In this document: piece by piece, positions 47,734 through 56,700 of the stretch
Numbering within the stretch: the stretch's first letter is position 1
Layout of the letters: each line of letters opens with the position of its first letter
NCBI RefSeq assembly: GCF_020536995.1
Contig: NC_068362.1
Location: 98,251,085 to 98,315,084 of the forward strand
Length of the DNA: 64,000 bases
Source of the DNA: Dreissena polymorpha
Lineage: Eukaryota; Mollusca; Bivalvia; Myida; Dreissenidae
Direction: 5' to 3'
Notes under the pieces: model-generated
Database searches by the model: none
What the model was told of the DNA's origin: nothing
The model's input: the letters and a program-made list of their open reading frames with translations, nothing else
Program-made: the position numbers and the translations under genes

Positions 47734-50700
47734 CTAAAAACAAAGCTACCTTCTTTGAAAAGTTAGCTTTAGTTATGCTTAAAGTTTCGTCCCAGATTAG
47801 CCTGTGTAGTGAGCACAGGCCAATCAGGCTCAACTTACAGATTTTATGGTACTTTCTCGTTTCTTAGCTTACATGGTTATAGCTGAAAGTGTCGTCCCAG
47901 ATTAGCCTGGGATGACTATTTATGCATATACAATCAGAACAGTTTCCCCACAAAATCTGGAACAATAGATAAAGAATCTAGAGAACAATTATAACTATTA
48001 CAACATCCTCCTTTTTCACATACAGCACTTAGGATATCAAATTGTATTGTGACTGTAGATGTACTGTCAGGCAATAAACAAAATGTATAAATGTTAAAAA
48101 AGAGCACCGCATAACAGGTGCCAACGCTTGGCTGCGGGTGCAATTTTTAACAAGGGCTGTTTGTAAAACATGCATGCCCCCCATATGGGCTCTCCGTTGT
48201 AGTGAGAGTCATTGTGTGAATATGTTTTTTGTCACTGTGACCTTGACCTTTGACCTAGTGACCTGAAAATCAATAGGGGTCATCTGCCAGTCATGATCAA
48301 TGTACCTATGAAGTTTCATGATCCTAGCCATAAGCATTCTTGAGTTATCATCCGGACACCATTTTACTATTTCGGGTCACCGTGACCTTGACCTTTGACC
48401 TAGTGACCTGAAAATCAATAGGGGTCATCTGCAAGTCATGATCATTCAACTATCAAGTTTCAGGATCCTAGGAATAAGCGTTCTTCAGTTATCATCCGGA
48501 AACCATTTTACTATTTCGGGTCATCGTGACCTTGACCTTTGACCTAGTGACCTGAAAATCAATAGGGGTCATCTGCGAGTCATGATCAATCTACCTATCA
48601 AGTTTCATGATCCTAGGCCTAAGCGTTCTTGAGTTATCATCCGGAAACCATTTTTACTATTTCGGGTCAACGTGACCTTGACCTTTGACCTAGTGACCTC
48701 AAAATCATTAGGGGTCATCTGCGAACCCTGATCAATCTACCTATCAAGTTTCATGATCCTAGGCCTAAGCGTTCTTGAGTTATCATCCGGAAACCATTTT
48801 ACTATTTCGGGTCACTGTGACCTTGACCTTTGACCTAGTGACCTGAAAATCAATAGGGGTCATCTGCGAGTCATGATCAATCTACCTATCAAGTTTCATG
48901 ATCCTAGGCCTAAGCGTTCTTGAGTTATCATCCGGAAACCATTTTACTATTTCGGGTCACCGTGACCTTGACCTTTGACCTAGTGACCTCAAAATCAATA
49001 GGGGTCATCTGCGAGTCATGATCAATGTACCTATGAAGTTTCATGATCCTAGGCCCAAGCGTCCTTGAGTTATCATCTGACAACCACCTGGTGGACGGAC
49101 CGACCGACCAAAATGAGCAAAGCAATATACCCCCTCTTCTTCGAAGGGGGGCATAACAAATGAAAGCTTGTCAGAATATTTTTTTTAGAGGTCAGTGACC
49201 TTGACCTTTGACCTAGTGACCCAAAAATGGATGTGGCGTGTAGAACTCATCAAGGTGCATCTACATATGAAGTTTCAAAGTTGTAGGTGAAAGCACTTTG
49301 ATTTGAGAGCAAAATGTGCAAGTTTTAGCACGACATCGGCGGACGACACAACACAATGAGCTGGCTATGACAATACCTCGGGTTTTCTCCGAAAATGCCG
49401 AGCTAAAATTGAGGATCTTTGGGGACTATAAGTACCTATAAGGACTCAATGGCAGTGTTAAATGTTCTCTTAAAAAGACACAAATTGGAAAATATGTTGA
49501 TTGTCATAAGAATAATAACATTTATATACTTCTTAGTAGTTCTACAGAACACTTAGTCATACTTCTAAACTATCACATCATTACTTAGATGCTTGATACA
49601 TGATTTATAAAATACATTTTTAAAGACAGACATTAGTGTGCATGTTACAGAAGCTTACTTCTTCGATTCGCACACAAATTCACATCTGAAATTTGTATTT
49701 ATAACAACACCATTGCACTTCAAAAGAAACTTTAAAAATGTCAGCTGATGTCAAAATCTAGTTCATACCTCCATGCTTCTTCTTTTTCTTCTTCTTTTTC
49801 TTCTGCGGTTCTTCCAGTGTGGAGTTGTCAGCTGTCATGTCTGCCGTCGTGTTGGCGTCTGTCTCCATGGACACATTACCTCCTTCCAGAGCACGCTTCT
49901 TCTTCTCTTTCTTCTTCTTCTTCTTGTCTTTCTTCAGGAGATTCGCCTGCACCACTGCCGCCTGACCATGAAAGTCCCGTTTAAATCATGTGTAGTAAAC
50001 ATGAATTTATTGTGCCTAGACATTTCAATAATTGTTATGGTCGCCATCTGTCTTCTAGAGCTATCTCTGTTTAGCTTGATTGTCCACATTACTAATATGC
50101 AGTTATGTTTTCTTTAAGAAAGTAAAATGCAATAAAAAATTTAGGTTAACAAGACCTGTGTTTGTGGAACACACTACCTCCTACTGCTCTTTGAAGACAC
50201 AAATCAGCTATTTGAGAGGAAAGTGTTAAGTCCAAGGCCCATAACACAGCCAACAATCAATGGACCAAAACAAAACTTACACATCATCTGTAAGTCATGT
50301 CGATAAACTCTCATACAAACAATAGATGTGTTTGTCAGAAACACAATGCCCCATATTGCGCCGCTTTGAAGCCATATATTTGACCTTTGACCTTGAAGGA
50401 TGACCTTGACCTTCCACTACTCAAAATGTGCAGCTCCATGAGATACACATGCATGCCAAATATCAAGTTGCTATGTGAAGGGACATAAAAGTTATGAGCA
50501 TTTTTCGAAACCTAAAAGCGAAGCCTAAACGCAAAGTGTGACAGAAGGACAAACGGACAGACAGACGGACGGACGGTCCGATCACTATATGCCCTCCTTC
50601 GGGGGTATAAAAAAAACTTCTTCTTTTTTTAAACTGAGTAGCCATTTTGAAAAAAAAATCTTCTGGAAATAGGGAATATGACCAAATTTTAGACTGAAAT

Positions 50701-53700
50701 TAAACACAGTGTAATAATGAGGTAGTTAACTCTTTCAGTTCTGGAACCGAATTTTGAAGGCCTTTGCAAACAGTTTAGATCCAGATGAGACGCCACAGAA
50801 CGTGGCGCCAGATCATGATCCAAACTGTTTGCTATTCTGATAGTGGTCTTTGAAAACAAGAGCTGTCAGAGGACAGCGCGCTCGACTAATCGAGTGCTTG
50901 ACAGTATAACATAAGCCATCATGGAGAGGGGGGGTATAATGTGGGTGTGTGGTCATTTAATAGATGATCTTTCAAAAAAAAAGAAAAAAAAAGAAAAAAA
51001 AATTTTTTTTGGGGGGGGGGGATTCTGGGGTGGGGGATAGTTTGGGTGGAGTCCATTGTGGTATGTCAGGTAAGTGTTGTTTTGTCAAAGAATGAATCAA
51101 ATCTGATGTTAAATAAAGAAGTTATGGCAATTTAAGCAAAATTTATTAATTTGACCTTGAGGGTCAAGGTCATTCAAATGTCAAGGTCAAATTCAACTTG
51201 CAAGGTACAGTAACATCATGATAGTCAGAAAGTATTTGAAGTTTGAAAGCAATAGCCTTGAAACTTTAGAAGTAAAGTGGATCTAAACATAAAATTTAAC
51301 AAAATATTCAAAGTTACAAAGACAAAAAAGGCCCATAATTCCTACAAAATGCTTGATACAGTTGTCTGCTCTTGTTAATAGGTTGGGGTCATGTTGATAA
51401 AGAAGTATGCAAAATATAAAAGCAATATGTCAAGGGACAGAACGCCGGGGTGAGTAGGATAGCTCCACTATATATATTTCATATATAATAGTAGAGCTAA
51501 AAAGTGAAGAAAATGCTAATTTTAGAAATTAAGCAGACAACAATTTAGCAGACGACAAATATCCCAACATGCAAATTGTTGAACAGAACTTCACCCAGCC
51601 GCCCCCTACCTCTTGCACAGCCTCATGCATCACATCAACGTTCTTCTTGGGTGCCTCTCCGGTCTCGTAGAACTTGAGTCTGTCCTCCACCTGCTGACGT
51701 AGAAACTCTCCATACACCGACGTGGGGATGTCTGAAACATCGAGCACAATTAAAAAACTCCACCTATGTGGGGATGTCTGAAACATCGAGCACAATTAAA
51801 AAACGCCACCTACGTGGGGATGTCTGAAACATCAAGCACAATTAAAAAACTCCACTTACGTGGGGATGTCTGAAACATCGAGCACGATTAAAAAACTCCA
51901 CTGACGTGGGAATGTCTGAAACATTGAGCACAATTTAAAAACTCCACCGACGTGGGCATGTCTGAAACATCGAGCACAATAAAAAAAAATCCACCGACGT
52001 GGGAATGTCTGAAACATCAAGCACAATTAAAAAACTCCACCGATGTGGGCATGTCTGAAACATCGAGCACAATTATTGGCCTGCCACTCAATATCAGATC
52101 AAGGTTTCATTGTGACAATGAAACCTTGATAGGAACGTGATTTAACAACCAGCACACAGGAGGAAAATTCCCTATCCCCCGTACATGTTACAACTAAATT
52201 CTTCATTTGTACATAGATCCAGCAAAGACTTTTAATCACATAACAAGAGGGCCAGTTTTAAGGTATAATTCCAACAATATTGGTAGAGGACCACAACCTT
52301 ATGCAACATACCACCTATAAATTCAATTAAAAACATCCCCCCCCCCTCTCTAACCCTAAGGCATGGCTATTTTTTACCACAGCAGGGGTGGCGAAATCAA
52401 ATTTCCGAGTTGCCCGAGTCGTACATTTGCTTGTCTGGGCAACTGACTTTTTTCAATTAAGTTGTCCGTGGACAACAAGTTTTTTAAAAGTCGCGTCCAG
52501 GTATACAAAAATACCTTCTATTAAAGCCGTAATTAAGGTTTACAAAACCGGATGTTGACACGCAGTGATCTCCCTTATTCTGCAAGAGACCGGGAGCATG
52601 CCGCATTCTCAACATTCGGCCCGACTGTTAGACAGTGTGCAGACTGGTTTCTTTATTTTTACAATCAGACGGAAATTAAAAGTATCAATCTAAGATAATC
52701 AAAACACGGTCTACCTTGTTATTTAAGACGACTTTAATGGTAAAGATGAAACTTTTTTTTAATCTTCAACAACGGACCAGAAACCCGAAGCTTTGAGCAG
52801 CCCACCTCCCAAAAAACTAAGAAAGATTATGATAAAAAATATGATCTAAGTTAACGCACCAGAACTTTTCAAGAAACTTGGCTAACAGATTTTCAATGGT
52901 TACCAGTTTATATAATCAAATTGCTACCAGTAGCGGAGCCTCAGTCTGATGAGGTCCACATATTGGACTAGTTTAATTTGTTAAGATTACAATGTACTTA
53001 TGTTCAGCACATGTTTTAATAACACTAGCTTCGCAAGATTTAAAGTTTGAGAAAGTCTTTATATTGTTTATAATATACTGCTATAATGAATGTACCATTG
53101 AAATACAATTATAAACAAAACAAGCAAATCATACTCATTTTGATATATTCCACATTATTTAACATTAATCAATAAATGCGTTTATAATTTATATAAACAT
53201 TAACGGACAAGTGTAGTTCAGCAACGGGCAAGTTAAATTTCCTAAATGGTTGTCCGTGGACAAGTATAGTTTTTTGAGATTTCGCCATCCCTGCACAGGG
53301 GCATGATTTGCAAACACTTAGTAGAGAACTACAGTTAATCTTGTGAATGAGACCACTTGAATTAAGCCACCTTTGTCTTATGCGACCACTTAGAATTCTC
53401 CCCAAGCAATTTCACTCTATTTTGATATTGTATTAAGCAACTTTTGTCTTGACCAGCGACCACTGATTTTCAAGTACATTGTATTTTGATGTCAACATCT
53501 TGGATTAAGCGACCACTTGGTGGTAAAACTGAACTGGAAAATGACAATGGCTCCTCATTAAAACTTTCTTGTTAGTTCTTAACGCCAGTGTATTCCATTA
53601 CCTGAGAAGCAGTCAATTCTTGAAGCAATAGAACACTTGTTGGCCAGGTAGCGTGATATCCTGCCCTTGTTTTTGGCACCAGCCCGTCCAATGAATGTTG

Positions 53701-56700
53701 AATGAAAAATGAGACCATACTTGGGGGTGTTTCCTTTCGTCTTTAATGCCCTGAAAACAAACATAAACTCTTTATAAAATATCATATAGACAAACGGTTA
53801 GTATCTGAATTACTTAAGATACATTATGTAACATAAAACATTTGTTTTAAAGAGAGCATTACGCAATATGCATATGTAACAGGTTGATATTCATTTCATA
53901 AATATTTCACCAATCATAAAATTTTGATATTTTTTACCTTTGACAGGAAAAGTATTGGCCCCATGAATGCATAATAAAATTAATACCTTGTTGTACTCTA
54001 TTTATTATAAAACAATTTGCATTTATGACATTTAGTAAATGACCAAGATAATGCACAAATAGGGAATAGGGCTCAACTGAATGGGTCTTAGTTCAGCCCT
54101 ATATATGCCCTTAACTCTTTCAGTGCTGAAACCGAATTTTGAAGGCCTTTGCAAACAGTTTGGATCCAGATGAGACGCCACAAAACGTGGCTTCTCATCA
54201 GGATCCAAACTGTTTGCTATTCTGATAGTATTCTTTGAAAAAATCAAAGAAAATGCTTATTTTAGAAATTCTGCAGACAACATTTTAGCAGACAACAAAT
54301 TTCCCAGCATGCAAAGAGTAAAAGTAACACTGCTGCTGAACATAAAGGAGCCAGCTACCTGAAGAGTGCCTTCTCAGCTCCCAGGATCTGTACAGTAGAG
54401 GCAGGATACTTGGCCAGGTTGGTCAGACTGCCTGCGTGGGCAATCAAACGGGCACCAACCTACAATGGGGACAATTGATAGTGTCGTCCTTAATTAACAT
54501 GAGCAGACTGCATGACGTTGGTTTCCCAGAGAGTTGCTCAAATAGATCAAAACACTGGTAAAAACTTTCTCTGTTCTATACATGACTGGATGTTTATATA
54601 TATTTTTTGGCTATAAAAACTTATCACATGGTTGGGATCTTTACTCAACGGAATGGAAACATCTCCTATTATTATAGTTGTTTCCAAAATATAATTGCCT
54701 TCTGAAAAATCCCAAGGAAGGAAAATTTCGTCATTTTGTTCCATAAAGTGAATCATATGCAAGTGAACAAATTAAACAAGGCTATTGTCAAGCAATATGG
54801 TCCCCTATGTCCATATTGCCATCTATCCATGTTGCAAGTTGCATGAAAAATATTAAGAACTTTTTAAGTTATCGCAGGATCCAGAAAAGTGTGACGGACA
54901 GACAGACAGACTGACAGACAGAGAGCAAACCATAAGTCCCCTCCGGTGAAACCAGTAGGGGACAATAAGGACTAATATTGAGCATTTCACACAAATGCAT
55001 CGTAAATGAATATTTGTTTTGGAACAGGAACAAAGAAAAAATACCAACATTTGAAGGTACAGAATGTTGAATGAAAACTGGAGTCAACGCATTTGAAGGC
55101 TAATCCAGGATAAAACTTTCCAAAATATGTGGATTTCTATTTCGTAGAGACATCCTAGTCACTTAATACTATAGCATCAACCACACTTTTAATATGACAA
55201 AGCTCTTAACTCTAAACCTCTCTGAAATGCATTTTGAAATGTTTGTAGTCCCTAAATAATTTTATTAAATTGAAGACCTTTCTAAATAGAATCAAGTTGT
55301 AAAGGCTTCATTTTAAACCCTAATATACTGATGAGCAGCAAACAACATAAAACCTAAACAGCCTGCAAGTTACTTGAAGGCTGTTGAGTGTTCTGGTTTA
55401 ATGCTGTTTGCATAAAGCCATTGCCAGTGGGAAAGGGTTAAAAACTTCAATACTAGCAAACTAGCACATACCAGGTCTCCAATGAGAGTGGACAGGTTTG
55501 GGGCGACTGCGACCATCTTGCTGTGGAGGTACTCACTGAGAGACTTACGATACTCCACAAGGGAGATCACTTTGGAGGCAAACGTCTCGATATTGATCAG
55601 GTCAATCACAGAAATGTCCATGCCTGACATTGAAAAGGGCAGGAGGATTCAACATTTATTTACAATACATGGCATCTGTTTATAAAAGTTAAGATGATAT
55701 ACATATTCAGACAGTGATATTATTCAAAATGCAAGTAAATTGAATTGGAGTGCAGCAATAATTTGATATGTGAATACCAAATGAGCCAATTAACAATAAG
55801 ACAAGTTTAATTACTTTTTTTTTTAAATGGTTCACAAAAACACAAATAAATGTCAATAACATTAACTTTATATTTACTTAATAAATCATTGTTGCTCATA
55901 AAGGCATTATCAAAAAGTTTGAAATTGGACCAATACTTCAAGGAATCAAAAATATAAATTGTAATATTTCATTTGTGATACAAACCCATAGATGATCTTG
56001 ATGCATCCAGTATAGCCTTGACCTTGGCATCGTCCATGACTAACTCCTCCAAGGCTGCAACCTTGTCCTCAGTGAACTCCTTCCTGTTCTTGATCAGCCT
56101 GGCCACCTTGCAGTAGGTGCTGTTATCGTTCACAATCTTCACCAGCTCTGGGAAATGGTACGAGTACCATTCTCTGGGAACAGATTGGGAAATGTCACAC
56201 ATTGGGAACATATTAGGAAATGTCACACAAATTGGCAACAGACTGGGAAATGTCACACATTGGGAACAGATTGGAAAATGTCACACATTAGGAAAAGATT
56301 GGGAAATGTCACACAAATTGGGAACAGACTGGGAAATGTCAAACATTGGGAACAGACTGGGAAATGTCACACATTGGGAACATATTAGGAAATGTTACAC
56401 AAATTGGCAACAGATTGGGAAATGTCACACATTGGGAACAGATTGGGAAATGTCACACATTGGGAACAGACTTAGAAATGTCACACATTGGGAACAGATT
56501 GGGAATGTCACACAGATTGGGAACAGATTGGGAAATGTCACACATCGAGAACAGACTGGGAATGTCACACAAATTGGGGACAAAATGGAAAATGCCCCAC
56601 AATTTTAAAACATCTTTATAATATGTGCAGGATGGAATTAGCCGAACATTTTCACTTATCAAACACCTCCACATATTCTTAAGAAAAAACAACAACCTGG

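Noticed and set aside
56117-56608. Plus-strand 163-codon frame with repeated [12 protein letters not shown] words
   Set aside because: It is the translation of the ~29-bp intronic minisatellite and overlaps a NOP56 exon on the other strand.
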